A stretch of 64,000 nt of DNA from Nitrospira sp. MA-1 (GCA_032139905.1 JAQJDB010000006.1:310001-374000), one strand, 5' to 3'. Shown: positions 16,174-25,882, numbered from the stretch's first letter. Program-made: numbers and translations. Notes: generated by a model from the sequence alone, not told the origin.

Positions 16174-18132
16174 TCAACGAACCACCGGCAGTTCAATGTG
16201 TGAGGGTCGATCGGGTGTGTGCCAGACTTCCCATGTGGGTGCCGGTCCATCCAGGTTTTGGAAATGATCGTTGTCGGCTCCTGCTAGGGCGATGCGAATG
16301 CGGTGCCCTTTGTTGAATTGATAGGACGTGGGAAGTAACTCGACCAGCAGTGGCGCTACTTCACCTGGAATGAGTGGAGCGGCATCGGCACGGCGAAATG
16401 TGTGAACGGGAAGTGGACCTGCGGAGGTGAAGATGGTGTCGCTTGGGTGCCATCGTCGATGGATGGCGCGCAACTCGCCTTCGGTGACGTAGTGCACGTC
16501 CCCTTCTGGTGTGACATCTTCCAGATAGACAAAGAGGTTTGTGTCTTGGGTGGTGGCAGAGAGGTAGACGGTAGCTACGGGATGCCCTGTGACTTCGAGG
16601 GCCTCTGAAAGGGGCTCAGACGTATAGAGCAACAAATCTTGATCTCGTTCCTTCCGATCGGGGTAGGGATTGTTCAGAGAAATACCCACCAGAGTGTTCC
16701 ACCGGGAATGCTTGCCGGTTCCCGTGGTGAGATCCACCTGGTATCGATCGGGATTGTTTGCTGCTGGTGGAGCATTCATCGAGAGTCCGCCTTCTTGTTG
16801 GAAATACATTGACGTCGGAGTGGACTCAGGCGGCCAGCGAGTCGATGTTTTCCATTGTTCTTCGCCCATGGTGTAGTAGCGGATCGGTGGATCATGCGGG
16901 TGGCCGGTGTCCACGTTTTTCAGATGGACATCGAAAAATTTCAGCAGTTCGGCCGCATGATCGAATGGCGCGGGTCCCAGCGCGTAGGGACTGATCCGGC
17001 GTTTGCCTCCGTGGTCCCATGGCCCGACTATGAGCCGGTGGGACGGTTGTTGGTGGTGGAGGTACCGTTTGATGGCGGCCAGTTGATATCCCCCGTCGAA
17101 CCATCCGCTGTAGCTGTAGATGGCTGCGCCTGATTTGGCAATGTCGTCGGCATAGGTTTGCGTGCTGAGCGCGTCGATGTTGGCGGCCTGTCCCGATGGT
17201 GGAGGGTCATCTCGAAAGACAATTTCCGAGGCTTCCCGGTATGGACTCCAATTGGTCTCGTGGTCCTGCAGGGCGAGTGATAGGAGGTCAAGGTTTTTAT
17301 CGCCATCCACCGGTCGTACTCCACGAACAAAGAGATTCGCGATGACGCCACCGTGGGGTAGGCGATTGTGGTCAAGACGATGAGTAATCGCACTCCAGGT
17401 TTTGGTAAACCAGTTGAGGTGGATGCCACCTGGAAAGATAATTTCGGAATAGAGATCGAAGCCTGAGTACATCGGGGCAATCGCTTTGACGGCCGGATGC
17501 TGATTGATGAGTAACATTTCAGCGGTCCCGCCACTGTAGGAAATACCCATGGCCCCGACCTTTCCGTTCGACCAGGGTTGGGCGATGATCCAGTCCACAA
17601 TTTCTGCGCCGTCTTTGATTTCCTCAGGGGAATAGGCGATCGGTCTATTCCCGAATGACGCCCCGGACCCACGAACATCTACATCGACCCACGCATAGCC
17701 CTGTTGAAGGAATCGTTTGGCATAAGACCCGATGAGCCCCCGTGGACCGTCATCTTTGAAGGCGGAGACCAGCCATCGATATTCGATTGCCCGCCAATAC
17801 CGGGTTTGGTGTAAGAGGGTAGGAATGGTGTGCCCTGACTTCAGGTCGGCGGGGAGATAGACATCCACCGCAAGCTTGACCCCGTCCCGCATCGTGAGAT
17901 ACTGCGAGGTACGGTGAAATGTCCCGCCAGGTTCCCCAACGTTTATAGGTGAAGATAGCGGGCTGGCTGCCGCCGGGTCAGAGTGCTCTACAGTATTTGG
18001 CGCACATCCTGAAAAGACAGGCAGTGCCAGCCCGAGAAGTATGAGAAAAGCCCATAAGCGGAAAAGTCCCGGGGTGGGGAGAGAGGAGAAACGGCTGGCA
18101 GATCGGAATCGGAGATGGGTTCTTCTGAACAT
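16174..18132 (-). CDS. CocE/NonD family hydrolase, lipoprotein
   Basis: 652 aa from the ATG at 18132; a TTG at 18192 is in frame. A basic N-terminus and hydrophobic stretch lead to a lipobox (VFSGC). The alpha/beta-hydrolase domain carries the nucleophile in GISYSGG, the acid in YSGWFDGG and the His in GPWDHGG. The C-terminal X-Pro dipeptidyl-peptidase jelly-roll domain ends with NLDGPAPTWEVW. Members include cocaine esterase, glutaryl-7-ACA acylases and X-prolyl aminopeptidases, so the substrate (ester or amide) cannot be fixed. The lipid anchor places it at the envelope. A 3' remnant of a paralogue lies 0.8 kb downstream. Confidence 0.88.
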   Translation of the reverse strand: MFRRTHLRFRSASRFSSLPTPGLFRLWAFLILLGLALPVFSGCAPNTVEHSDPAAASPLSSPINVGEPGGTFHRTSQYLTMRDGVKLAVDVYLPADLKSGHTIPTLLHQTRYWRAIEYRWLVSAFKDDGPRGLIGSYAKRFLQQGYAWVDVDVRGSGASFGNRPIAYSPEEIKDGAEIVDWIIAQPWSNGKVGAMGISYSGGTAEMLLINQHPAVKAIAPMYSGFDLYSEIIFPGGIHLNWFTKTWSAITHRLDHNRLPHGGVIANLFVRGVRPVDGDKNLDLLSLALQDHETNWSPYREASEIVFRDDPPPSGQAANIDALSTQTYADDIAKSGAAIYSYSGWFDGGYQLAAIKRYLHHQQPSHRLIVGPWDHGGKRRISPYALGPAPFDHAAELLKFFDVHLKNVDTGHPHDPPIRYYTMGEEQWKTSTRWPPESTPTSMYFQQEGGLSMNAPPAANNPDRYQVDLTTGTGKHSRWNTLVGISLNNPYPDRKERDQDLLLYTSEPLSEALEVTGHPVATVYLSATTQDTNLFVYLEDVTPEGDVHYVTEGELRAIHRRWHPSDTIFTSAGPLPVHTFRRADAAPLIPGEVAPLLVELLPTSYQFNKGHRIRIALAGADNDHFQNLDGPAPTWEVWHTPDRPSHIELPVVR

Positions 18133-18295
18133 ATGGAGTGGACGAGTATTGGTTCTGGTCTTAGAGCTTGACGGCTTGTATCTGAGATCCAACTTGGAGT
18201 TTACCAGTAAAAACGCGTCGTGAGGAGAAGGCCTCGTGTTAGTTTTTCCTCGTGTTAGTTTTTACAACTCAGGTGTGAATGTGATTTTCCGTGTT

Positions 18296-18486
18296 GCCGG
18301 GTTTCGCCCCGGCAGGCGAGGCCCTTTTGTTTCGGCAAAAGGACCCAAAACCATTGACGCCCCGTCTGGCTTAATTCATAGAGAAAGAACGCCGACTATG
18401 GGAAGGGCGGTCCAATTCGCAGGGCTCACACAAGGCCCGCCGGGAGATAAGGGCGTCCCTCTTTGAGGGCCAGTCGGCAGGCGTCG
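18296..18486 (+). repeat. Structured dispersed repeat, copy 3
   Basis: Same architecture as copies 1, 2 and 4. The stem uses CCTTTTG / CAAAAGG around TTTCGG. The middle part is the most diverged of the four. Confidence 0.85.
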
Positions 18487-18617
18487 ATACATTGCCGAAC
18501 ACTGGTGGCCACTGCCAATTGATTGGGTGAGACTTACACGAAAGAGCGACATGAATGTTCTATTCTAAATATCAATGGGCTTTATGATAGCAAGAGCGTG
18601 AAGAGAAGGAGAAGGTA

Positions 18618-19157
18618 ATGGCCTCAGCATTTGCACATGTCGCAGTAGCGTTTGCCATGGGCAAAAGTCTTTCCTCCCAATTCCACACCTCTCGGTTTTG
18701 GTGGTTCACCATGGCCTGTTGTCTCTTGCCGGATGCGGATGTGCTGGGATTGATGTTCGGGATTCCGTATGAGCATATGTTGGGGCATCGTGGCCTGACA
18801 CATTCCATTGCGTTTGCGATGCTGCTGGGATTGGTGGTGCCCAGGTTGGCTGCCCCCACCATCCGGTATGGAACCAGGCGGTATTGGCTGTTTGCCGTGT
18901 ATTTCTTTCTCGTCACCCTGTCCCATGGGTTCCTGGATGCCCTGACCGATGGTGGTTTTGGCATTGCCTTTTTTGCACCATTCGACTCGACCAGATATTT
19001 CTTTCCCTGGAGACCTATATCCGTCTCGCCAATTGGAATCTCGGCCTTTGTTTCCCATGAGGGAATGCGAGTGCTCCTCAGTGAATTGGTGTGGATTGGC
19101 ATACCCGTTGTTCTCTGGTTGATTGTGTTAAAAGTCACCGGGAGAATGGCAAGGTAG
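18618..19157 (+). CDS. YdjM-like inner-membrane metal-dependent hydrolase
   Basis: 179 aa with three to four hydrophobic segments. The pattern FAHVAVAFAMG at the N-terminus, LLPDADVLG, GHRGLTHS and LSHGFLDALTDGG is typical of the YdjM family (LexA-regulated, membrane-bound, predicted metal-dependent hydrolase). The conserved His/Asp residues would bind metal. The E. coli homologue belongs to the SOS regulon, but no LexA box is evident here. GAAGGAGAAGGTA precedes the ATG. It sits between repeat copies 3 and 4. Confidence 0.85.
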   Translation: MASAFAHVAVAFAMGKSLSSQFHTSRFWWFTMACCLLPDADVLGLMFGIPYEHMLGHRGLTHSIAFAMLLGLVVPRLAAPTIRYGTRRYWLFAVYFFLVTLSHGFLDALTDGGFGIAFFAPFDSTRYFFPWRPISVSPIGISAFVSHEGMRVLLSELVWIGIPVVLWLIVLKVTGRMAR

Positions 19158-19268
19158 AATGCGCAGGGATAGCCTTAGGAGCGGAAGGAAATAAGGAAAA
19201 GGGAGGAGAGCAGTCTATAGAGTTATTCCCATAAGCTTCCGCATTGTTAGATCAAAAAAAACGAAATT

Positions 19269-19455
19269 TCCGGGTTTCGGCCCGGCAGCCGAAGTCCTTT
19301 TCTTTCGGGAAAAGGACTCAAAACCAGTGACGCCCGGCCCGGTCACATCAGATTGATCGGACGCAAGGCATAGGAGGGCGGACCAACTCGCAGGGCTCAA
19401 ACAAGGCCCGCCAGAGATGAGAGCGTCCGACCATAGGGCCGGGCAGCAGGCGTCG
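19269..19455 (+). repeat. Structured dispersed repeat, copy 4
   Basis: Same architecture. The stem is AGTCCTTTTC / GAAAAGGACT around TTTCGG, again changed pairwise relative to other copies. It lies between the YdjM-like and hipBA genes. Confidence 0.85.
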
Positions 19456-19630
19456 GATCATGGGAGAAATAGAAACGACAAAAAAAATCATATGACAATG
19501 CCACCTCTACTGGCTTAACCCCAAGACAGGAATGCTTGGAAATTATTTGCATTCACGATAGGCCTCTGGTTTTAAAAACAGCGTTTTCCCACTTTCCCGA
19601 TTCCAAGGCAGGATGAGCTTTATGTGTCGA

Positions 19631-19720
19631 TTCCGATAATTTGTTTTTATCGGCTTTGTCACATAAAATTTGAATATACGCCAATTCCGATATTGTAAGT
19701 TTATCGGTTTTGTCGCATAA
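19631..19720 (+). promoter_or_regulatory. Two operator-like repeats upstream of hipB
   Basis: Two 35-36-bp direct repeats begin at 19631 and 19685, 54 bp apart. Each holds an inverted repeat (CCGATAA-7-TTATCGG in the first, CCGATA-9-TATCGG in the second) and the trailing TTTGTCRCATAA. This matches the way HipB binds several spaced palindromes upstream of its own operon, though the sequence differs from the E. coli operator. Confidence 0.7.
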
Positions 19721-19737
19721 TCATGGTTAAGGAAGTG

Positions 19738-19992
19738 ATGATGACCGACCTCGCACGCAATCCAAAACAGATCGGCAACCTGATTCGCCGGACCCGCAAG
19801 AATCTCGGACTAAGCCAGAGTCAACTTGGCGAGAAGACCGGCCTGCGGCAGGAGACGATTTCCCTGATCGAGACGGGCAATCCGGCTGCGAAGCTGGAGA
19901 CGATTCTTGCGGTCCTGGCCGCCCTCGATCTGGAGTTCCGGATCGTGCCACGGTCGAAAGGAGGCTCCGCCGAGATCGAGGATATTTTCTGA
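19738..19992 (+). CDS. hipB: HipB-like antitoxin, XRE family
   Basis: 84 aa from the ATG at 19738, chosen because AAGGA lies 4 bases upstream; the earlier ATG at 19723 falls directly after the second operator-like repeat. Helix-turn-helix is RRTRKNLGLSQSQLGEKTGLRQETISLIE. The short tail (LDLEFRIVPR) contributes a beta strand to the dimer as in HipB. It represses its own operon and neutralises HipA. It overlaps hipA by one base (TGATG). Confidence 0.85.
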   Translation: MMTDLARNPKQIGNLIRRTRKNLGLSQSQLGEKTGLRQETISLIETGNPAAKLETILAVLAALDLEFRIVPRSKGGSAEIEDIF

Positions 19993-21317
19993 TGCCCCGT
20001 CCGCGCCGACCGCCGCTTCATGTGCTTCTGAATAACCGTCTTGTCGGTCAACTTCATAAGGCTGTGAGCGGTGCCATCGGTTTTCAGTATGATCACAGCT
20101 GGTTGGAATGGGAACATGCGCTCCCGATCTCTCTGTCCCTCCCTTTGCGGGAGGACGCATTTAGAGGAGAGCCCGTGGTTGCCGTGTTTGAAAACCTGTT
20201 GCCCGACTCGGACATGCTTCGCCGACGTGTGGCGGAAAAAGTGGGAGCTGCCGGGACGGATGCCTATAGCCTGCTTGCGGCCATTGGCCGCGACTGTGTC
20301 GGGGCTTTGCAGTTTGTGAGCGCCGATGATGTTGGCCACGAAAGTGGCGATGCCGCCGTCATGAGGGGTAATGCACTGAATGATGCCGCCATTGAAACAC
20401 TGCTCAACGGACTGGCTCAGGCTCCATTAGGTTTAACCCATGATGATGCATTCCGGATATCGATTGCCGGGGCACAGGAAAAGACGGCGCTGCTCCGTCA
20501 TAAAGGTCAATGGCACAAACCGCAGGGGACGACACCGACCACTCATATCTTTAAAAAGCCGATTGGCCGGTTACCGAACGGCCTCGATCTTTCGAACAGC
20601 GTCGAAAATGAATTTTACTGCCTTCAACTGGCTGCCGCCTTCGGGTTGCCGGTCGCACGGGCCGACATGTCCATGTTCGGGAGCACGCGCGCCCTGGTCA
20701 TTGAGCGGTTCGACCGGCTCTGGACGAAAGACAACCGTCTGCTGCGACTGCCGCAGGAGGATTGTTGCCAGGCCCTGTCGGTACCGCCCACCCGGAAATA
20801 TCAAAGTCACGGGGGGCCGGGAATGGTGCAGATTCTCAATCTGCTGAAGGGGAGTGATACCCCGGCCGGTGATCAGAAAATTGTGCTGAAGGCCCAAATC
20901 CTGTTCTGGATGATTGGCGCGACGGACGGGCATGCCAAGAATTTCAGTATCTTTCTCAGTCCCGGTGGCAGTTTTCACCTGACCCCGCTATATGACGTGC
21001 TGACCGCTCAGCCGAGTCTTGATGCGCACCAGATCGAACGCAAGCAGATGAAGCTGGCCATGTCGGTCGGTACGAGCTGTCATTATCGAATTGACGAAAT
21101 ACTCTGGCGGCATTTTATTCAAACCGGAGAAGCGGCAGGGCTCCCGAAAAACCTTGTACGCGAGGCGATCGAGGAAATGGCTGATACGGCTCCAAAGGCG
21201 ATTGAAACAATTGAAAGCGAATTGCCGGTGGAATTTCCCGCGGCCATTCACACATCAGTCAAAAATGCGATCACCGATCGTCTGAGCAAGCTGCCGGTGG
21301 GTAAGGCAAAGGGATAA
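19992..21317 (+). CDS. hipA: HipA family serine/threonine kinase toxin
   Basis: 441 aa, full length for HipA. HipA_N (residues ~10-110) is followed by the kinase part. The Gly-rich loop is SIAGAQEKTALL (residues 157-168), the catalytic motif is TDGHAKNF (Asp312, Asn317), and the metal-binding Asp335 lies in LTPLYDVLTA. All key residues are present, so the kinase should be active. Characterised HipA proteins phosphorylate glutamyl- or other tRNA synthetases and cause growth arrest or persistence. It is translationally coupled to hipB and forms the right-hand end of the accessory region. Confidence 0.92.
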   Translation: MPRPRRPPLHVLLNNRLVGQLHKAVSGAIGFQYDHSWLEWEHALPISLSLPLREDAFRGEPVVAVFENLLPDSDMLRRRVAEKVGAAGTDAYSLLAAIGRDCVGALQFVSADDVGHESGDAAVMRGNALNDAAIETLLNGLAQAPLGLTHDDAFRISIAGAQEKTALLRHKGQWHKPQGTTPTTHIFKKPIGRLPNGLDLSNSVENEFYCLQLAAAFGLPVARADMSMFGSTRALVIERFDRLWTKDNRLLRLPQEDCCQALSVPPTRKYQSHGGPGMVQILNLLKGSDTPAGDQKIVLKAQILFWMIGATDGHAKNFSIFLSPGGSFHLTPLYDVLTAQPSLDAHQIERKQMKLAMSVGTSCHYRIDEILWRHFIQTGEAAGLPKNLVREAIEEMADTAPKAIETIESELPVEFPAAIHTSVKNAITDRLSKLPVGKAKG

Positions 21318-21504
21318 GCATGCGTGAAGAACGATGGATGCTCCCGGGCATTCCCAGATGTACAGACCTTTTGTCGGGAAATTGAAAATACGTCCATGTC
21401 ATGTTCATCCGTCGACTTGACCAAAGACCGGATTTTTATTTGGCATATCGGGTACAGTTCCCAATTCTCACGTTGAAGATTTTCACCAATAGCTTGCATG
21501 TCTG

Positions 21505-22428
21505 ATGGCCTCATCCAATAAAAAAGTTATCTATGCGGCGTTGATCGGCAATAGCCTTATTGCGATCACCAAATTTGCGGCCTCGGCGATGACGGGCAGT
21601 TCGGTGATGTTGGCCGAGGGCATCCATTCCCTGGTGGATACGGGCAATCAGGGTCTTTTGCTCTATGGTCTCCATCGTGCGAAACGTCCGGCTGATGAGC
21701 GCTACCCGTTCGGGTATGGGAAGGAAATCTATTTTTGGAGTTTTGCGGTAGCCATTATGGTCTTTGCGCTAGGCGCGGGGATCTCTTTGTATGAGGGTGT
21801 GTTGCACATTCTGTATCCCGAACCGATTATCAACCCCATGGTCAACTATATCGTGTTGAGTCTCTCCCTCCTGTTTGAGGGTGCCGCCTGGTACATGGCA
21901 TTCCGTGAATTTTCCCGTGCCAAGGGAAAGTGGTCGTATTTGGAAGCGGTTCAACGGGGAAAAGATCCGACGATCTTTATGGTCCTCTTTGAGGATTCGG
22001 CGGCGGTGCTGGGTCTGGCTGTGGCCTTTGTCGGTATCTGGTTGGGACAGGTCACCGGTATTGTCTATATTGACGGCATCGCGACCTGTATCATCGGGTT
22101 GATTTTGGCCGGGATCGCCATGTGGCTTGCGTATGAAACGAAAGGATTGTTGATTGGCGAAAGCGCCAATAAGGAAGTGGTTCAGAGTATTCGTGACATG
22201 GCGAAACAACTCCCAGGCGTTGAGCATGTGAATGAAGTCTTGACCATGCACATGGGGCCGAATTTTATTTTGGTGAATCTGAGTGTGGACTTTCGAGACG
22301 GGGTCACGTCCGAAGAGGTGGAGCGCGGCGTGGCCACATTGGATAAGGATATTAAAGTGAAGCACCCTCTTGTGAAACGGGTGTTTGTCGAGGCCGAGGC
22401 CCGGCGGATTCTGAAAGTTTTGGAGTAA
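21505..22428 (+). CDS. Cation diffusion facilitator family transporter
   Basis: 307 aa with six predicted membrane segments and a cytoplasmic C-terminal domain. Metal-site motifs are AEGIHSLVDTGNQ in TM2 and FEDSAAVLG in TM5. The latter has Asp where many zinc CDFs have a His-containing motif, a feature of the ZnT9-like CDF branch. CDFs export Zn, Mn, Fe or Co using the proton gradient. The metal is uncertain given the altered second site. The gene stands alone after hipBA. Confidence 0.85.
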   Translation: MASSNKKVIYAALIGNSLIAITKFAASAMTGSSVMLAEGIHSLVDTGNQGLLLYGLHRAKRPADERYPFGYGKEIYFWSFAVAIMVFALGAGISLYEGVLHILYPEPIINPMVNYIVLSLSLLFEGAAWYMAFREFSRAKGKWSYLEAVQRGKDPTIFMVLFEDSAAVLGLAVAFVGIWLGQVTGIVYIDGIATCIIGLILAGIAMWLAYETKGLLIGESANKEVVQSIRDMAKQLPGVEHVNEVLTMHMGPNFILVNLSVDFRDGVTSEEVERGVATLDKDIKVKHPLVKRVFVEAEARRILKVLE

Positions 22429-22513
22429 TCCATGACGCCTTGTTGTGCGTGAGGTTGCGCAAGTATGGGGCATGTGCTCCGTGGATGCCGATTTGCCCCT
22501 TCACTCCCACCGC

Positions 22514-23827
22514 TTAATCTTTATCTGTATTCTCGATTTCCAACACCACAGGGCAATGATCCGAGAGATGACGGTAGGCAAGCGGATAGTTTCCTCGAAT
22601 TCGTTCACAGCCTGCCACGGCGCAATAGCCGGTGACCTGGACTGTGGTGACGGTGACTTCTTGCATCTCTTGTGGAACCAGCACATGATCCAGCCAGCCT
22701 CCGCGTCCGCGAAAATAGTGGGAACATTGCGGATGTAAAGTCAGGTCAGTAAAACCGGGTTTTTCCTTGGCAACTTTCCGGCGCAAGTTTTTCAGTTCGG
22801 AGTCCCTTGATTGCCAATCTCCTGCACCCATCGTATTGAAGTCCCCGAGTATGACCACATCCCGATCGCGAGCGAGGAGGGGACCTATCGCTTCATCAAT
22901 CCCGTTCAACGCGTTATGCCGATCTTCCACGGCAAATACGGTGGGACCTGATTTTAAGTGGAGCCCGATCAGATGAAAATCGACTCCCTCGGGTTCTCTG
23001 GCTTTCACCCATGCATATTGCCCTGGGCGTAATCCGAAGGTGCAGGCTTGGGTGGCCGATCGAGCTTTCGCATTGAATTGCCATAAGCTTTCAAATTGCG
23101 ACAAGGATACGCGGGTGTCGTTCCACAAGAGACCGACATGATGGTCCTCGGGCCGGCCGCACGGTTGGCGATACCACCGCCATGTGTCCCCGGTCTGTTG
23201 ATTCAGCGAAGTGATGATCGTGTTCCAGGCCTTGTTAGCTTCCGGGGTGGCTAAGCTTTCCTGGACTGCGAGAATATCGATTTGCATCCAACGGATCGCA
23301 CAGATCAGCCATTCGAGATCAGTCGGCTCGGCATGATCCTCACTTTGATCAGTGGGCTGGCCGATGGGAAACCATCGTATATTCCATGTGGCAAGCCGGA
23401 TCTTGGAAGAAGATTCCGCAGCCATACGATTGCCTTGCTTGACGACCGCCTCGCACTGATCCCGGCTGGCCCAGACGGCATGCTCGCCGCCCTCCGCAGT
23501 CCGGGGAATTTTGGGATTGGCTGGTGGTCTCGACTGTGGTGAACCGGCTTTGAGATATTTTTTATGGATCCAGGCCTTGTCATCGTTAGGGAACCGCAGG
23601 TAGAGCCATTGGCCGTTCTGTGCGGTCTGTTCAATGGTGGCCGAAGTCCCCGACGGAACATGCTTCAAATAGCTCGGTGACGGGTTGCGATGGAGAGGGA
23701 CTCCAATAGGCTTCATGGCTTCAAGCATCACCGATTGTCCTACCTGAAAATCCTGGGCGAAGGTGATGGACCAGCCACACAGGGTGAACCACGTGAAAAG
23801 AAAGACTGTAATGAAAAGTTTACGCAT
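22514..23827 (-). CDS. Secreted endonuclease/exonuclease/phosphatase with N-terminal SH3 domain
   Basis: 437 aa. The signal peptide ends near SITFAQ, followed by a bacterial SH3-like domain (residues ~30-95, with GQWLYLRF and AWIHKKYL). The C-terminal EEP (DNase I-like) domain is marked by LATWNIRWF, DILAVQES, ILGDFNTMGAG and LSDHCPVVLE, which contain the conserved metal and catalytic Asn, Glu, Asp and His residues. It should be a periplasmic or extracellular nuclease or phosphoesterase. The SH3 domain may bind cell wall. It is monocistronic. Confidence 0.85.
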   Translation of the reverse strand: MRKLFITVFLFTWFTLCGWSITFAQDFQVGQSVMLEAMKPIGVPLHRNPSPSYLKHVPSGTSATIEQTAQNGQWLYLRFPNDDKAWIHKKYLKAGSPQSRPPANPKIPRTAEGGEHAVWASRDQCEAVVKQGNRMAAESSSKIRLATWNIRWFPIGQPTDQSEDHAEPTDLEWLICAIRWMQIDILAVQESLATPEANKAWNTIITSLNQQTGDTWRWYRQPCGRPEDHHVGLLWNDTRVSLSQFESLWQFNAKARSATQACTFGLRPGQYAWVKAREPEGVDFHLIGLHLKSGPTVFAVEDRHNALNGIDEAIGPLLARDRDVVILGDFNTMGAGDWQSRDSELKNLRRKVAKEKPGFTDLTLHPQCSHYFRGRGGWLDHVLVPQEMQEVTVTTVQVTGYCAVAGCERIRGNYPLAYRHLSDHCPVVLEIENTDKD

Positions 23828-24151
23828 GCCTTCTACTTAACAAAACTTGAGGGAGAATACCAAGCGAGACCTGGAGTCTCCGTCATAGTCCTTGAGCTGA
23901 TATCCCTTCTTCTTTCCTCTGTGCGAGATCCCATCGCAGTTACCGGGAATTGATCGGTTGTATTTCCTGTGTTGTCCGGGAATTCCAGAGCCAATCCACC
24001 GGGCTGGCACCACAGCATGTCGATACGAGGTCATGGTTTCATGCAAGAAGGCGCCAGGGCAGGAGAAGGTCGGATGTCCGCTTCGAGTATGCCATAATGC
24101 ATGAAATATTGAGACCGTATTCCCATCACGTTTATTTGAGGAGTCAGCCTG
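23828..24151. other. Intergenic region upstream of fhs
   Basis: It is divergent between the EEP gene and fhs. CCGGGAATT occurs twice (near 23940 and 23977). GAGGAG sits 8 bases before the fhs start. I looked for a ZTP/pfl or THF riboswitch and could not support one. Confidence 0.4.
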
Positions 24152-25834
24152 ATGAGTCATTCTTCCATTAATCTCGACGTCGCCAACCGCATACCATTGC
24201 AATCCATCGCCGAAGTCGCCTGGGAAAAACTTCAACTGGATGCGAGTCAAATCGAATTGTTCGGGCGGTATAAGGCTAAAATTCCTTTAGCGTCACTCCC
24301 ACCATTTCCGAGCAAGCCGGAGAGCAAGCTCATTCTGGTCACCGCCATGAGTCCAACGACGGCGGGAGAAGGCAAAACCACCACGCTCATCGGTCTGGTG
24401 GATGGATTGAATAAGATCGGCGAACGGGCGGTTGCGGCAATTCGGGAGCCAAGTCTGGGTCCCTGCTTCGGGATGAAGGGCGGTGGATGTGGGGGAGGGT
24501 ATGCCCAAGTGGTTCCCATGACTGAGATCAATTTGCATTTCACGGGGGATTTCCATGCGATCACGTCTGCCCACAATATGTTGGCGGCTCTGGTAGACAA
24601 TCATGTGCATTGGGGGCACAAACCCCAGATTGATCCCCGTCGGGTCACGTGGGGGCGGGTGCTGGATGTGAATGATCGGTCACTGCGATCCGTGGTCACA
24701 GGGCTTGGCGGAAAATCCAATGGATTTACGAGGGAAGGACGGTTTGACATCACTGCGGCCTCAGAGGTCATGGCCATTCTCTGTTTGGCGACGGACCTCC
24801 AGGATCTTCAACAGCGCTTGGGCAATATCAAAGTGGGGCGGACGGTGAACAACGAGATGATCTTTGCGAAAGATATCCAGGCGGAGGGTGCCATGACGGT
24901 TTTACTCAAGGAGGCGCTCAATCCCAACCTTGTCCAGACCTTGGAACATAATCCGGCTCTGGTGCATGGCGGACCGTTCGGGAACATTGCCCATGGGTGT
25001 AGTTCCGTCGTGGCGACCAAGGCGGCTCTCACCCTCGCGGACTATGTGGTGACCGAAGGAGGGTTTGGCGCCGATCTCGGAGCCGAGAAGTTTTTTAATA
25101 TTAAATGTCGACGATCCGGCCTCAAGCCGGCATGTGCCGTGGTGGTCGGGACGATCAAGGCTTTAAAACTTCATGGCGGGGCGAAAGAAAAAGAACTCGA
25201 ACAGGAAGATCTGGATGCCCTCCGGCAGGGGTTGCCGAATTTATTGCGCCATTTGGAAAATGTGAAAAAATTCGGTGTCCCGGCGGTCGTGGCCATCAAC
25301 CAATTCACGAGTGATACCAAGCGGGAGTTGGAACTGGTGGAACAGGCTTGTGCGGATCTTGGGGTCAAAATGGCCCTGGCGAATCATTGGGCTGAGGGTG
25401 GAGCCGGTGCGCTGTGCCTAGCCGAAACGGTTCGTGAGGTGATCGAACAAGAACCCGCCGACTTTCGCGTTCTCTATCCTGATACGATTCCGTTGGCAGA
25501 AAAAGTGCGCATCATTGCCAGAGAGATTTATCGGGCTGAGGATGTCGAGATTCCGCCGGCTGTCCACGCCCGTTTTGCCGAACTCGAAAAACACGGATTT
25601 GGTCATTTCCCCATCTGTATGGCGAAGACGCAGTACAGCTTTTCCACAGATCCCACCAAAAAAGGAGCCCCAACCGGATTTACGCTTCCCGTTCGCGAGG
25701 TTCGCCTCGCCATGGGCGCAGGATTTGTGGTGGTCCTTACCGGGGATATGATGACGATGCCCGGCTTGCCGCGTGTTCCGGCGGGTCAATCGATCGGGAT
25801 TGACGCAAAGGGAGACATTGTCGGGTTGTTTTGA
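24152..25834 (+). CDS. fhs: Formate--tetrahydrofolate ligase
   Basis: 560 aa, the usual length. The ATP-binding loop is PTTAGEGKT (residues 68-76), and FGMKGGGCGGGYAQV and FTGDFHAITSAHN are diagnostic of the family. The enzyme makes 10-formyl-THF from formate, THF and ATP, feeding purine and one-carbon metabolism and the methyl branch of acetyl-CoA pathways. It is encoded alone, without folD adjacent. In autotrophic Nitrospirota it presumably serves C1 metabolism. Confidence 0.95.
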   Translation: MSHSSINLDVANRIPLQSIAEVAWEKLQLDASQIELFGRYKAKIPLASLPPFPSKPESKLILVTAMSPTTAGEGKTTTLIGLVDGLNKIGERAVAAIREPSLGPCFGMKGGGCGGGYAQVVPMTEINLHFTGDFHAITSAHNMLAALVDNHVHWGHKPQIDPRRVTWGRVLDVNDRSLRSVVTGLGGKSNGFTREGRFDITAASEVMAILCLATDLQDLQQRLGNIKVGRTVNNEMIFAKDIQAEGAMTVLLKEALNPNLVQTLEHNPALVHGGPFGNIAHGCSSVVATKAALTLADYVVTEGGFGADLGAEKFFNIKCRRSGLKPACAVVVGTIKALKLHGGAKEKELEQEDLDALRQGLPNLLRHLENVKKFGVPAVVAINQFTSDTKRELELVEQACADLGVKMALANHWAEGGAGALCLAETVREVIEQEPADFRVLYPDTIPLAEKVRIIAREIYRAEDVEIPPAVHARFAELEKHGFGHFPICMAKTQYSFSTDPTKKGAPTGFTLPVREVRLAMGAGFVVVLTGDMMTMPGLPRVPAGQSIGIDAKGDIVGLF

Positions 25835-25882
25835 AAAGGAGCACGTGAACGTGGGTGGCAGAAGGGGAACCGGCCGCGGGAA

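Noticed and set aside
24018-24151. ZTP (pfl) or THF riboswitch upstream of fhs
   Set aside because: CCGGGCTGGCA and GCGCCAGGGCAGG faintly recall the pfl motif, but the required conserved halves and pseudoknot pairing could not be assembled. A covariance-model scan for the ZTP family would settle it.
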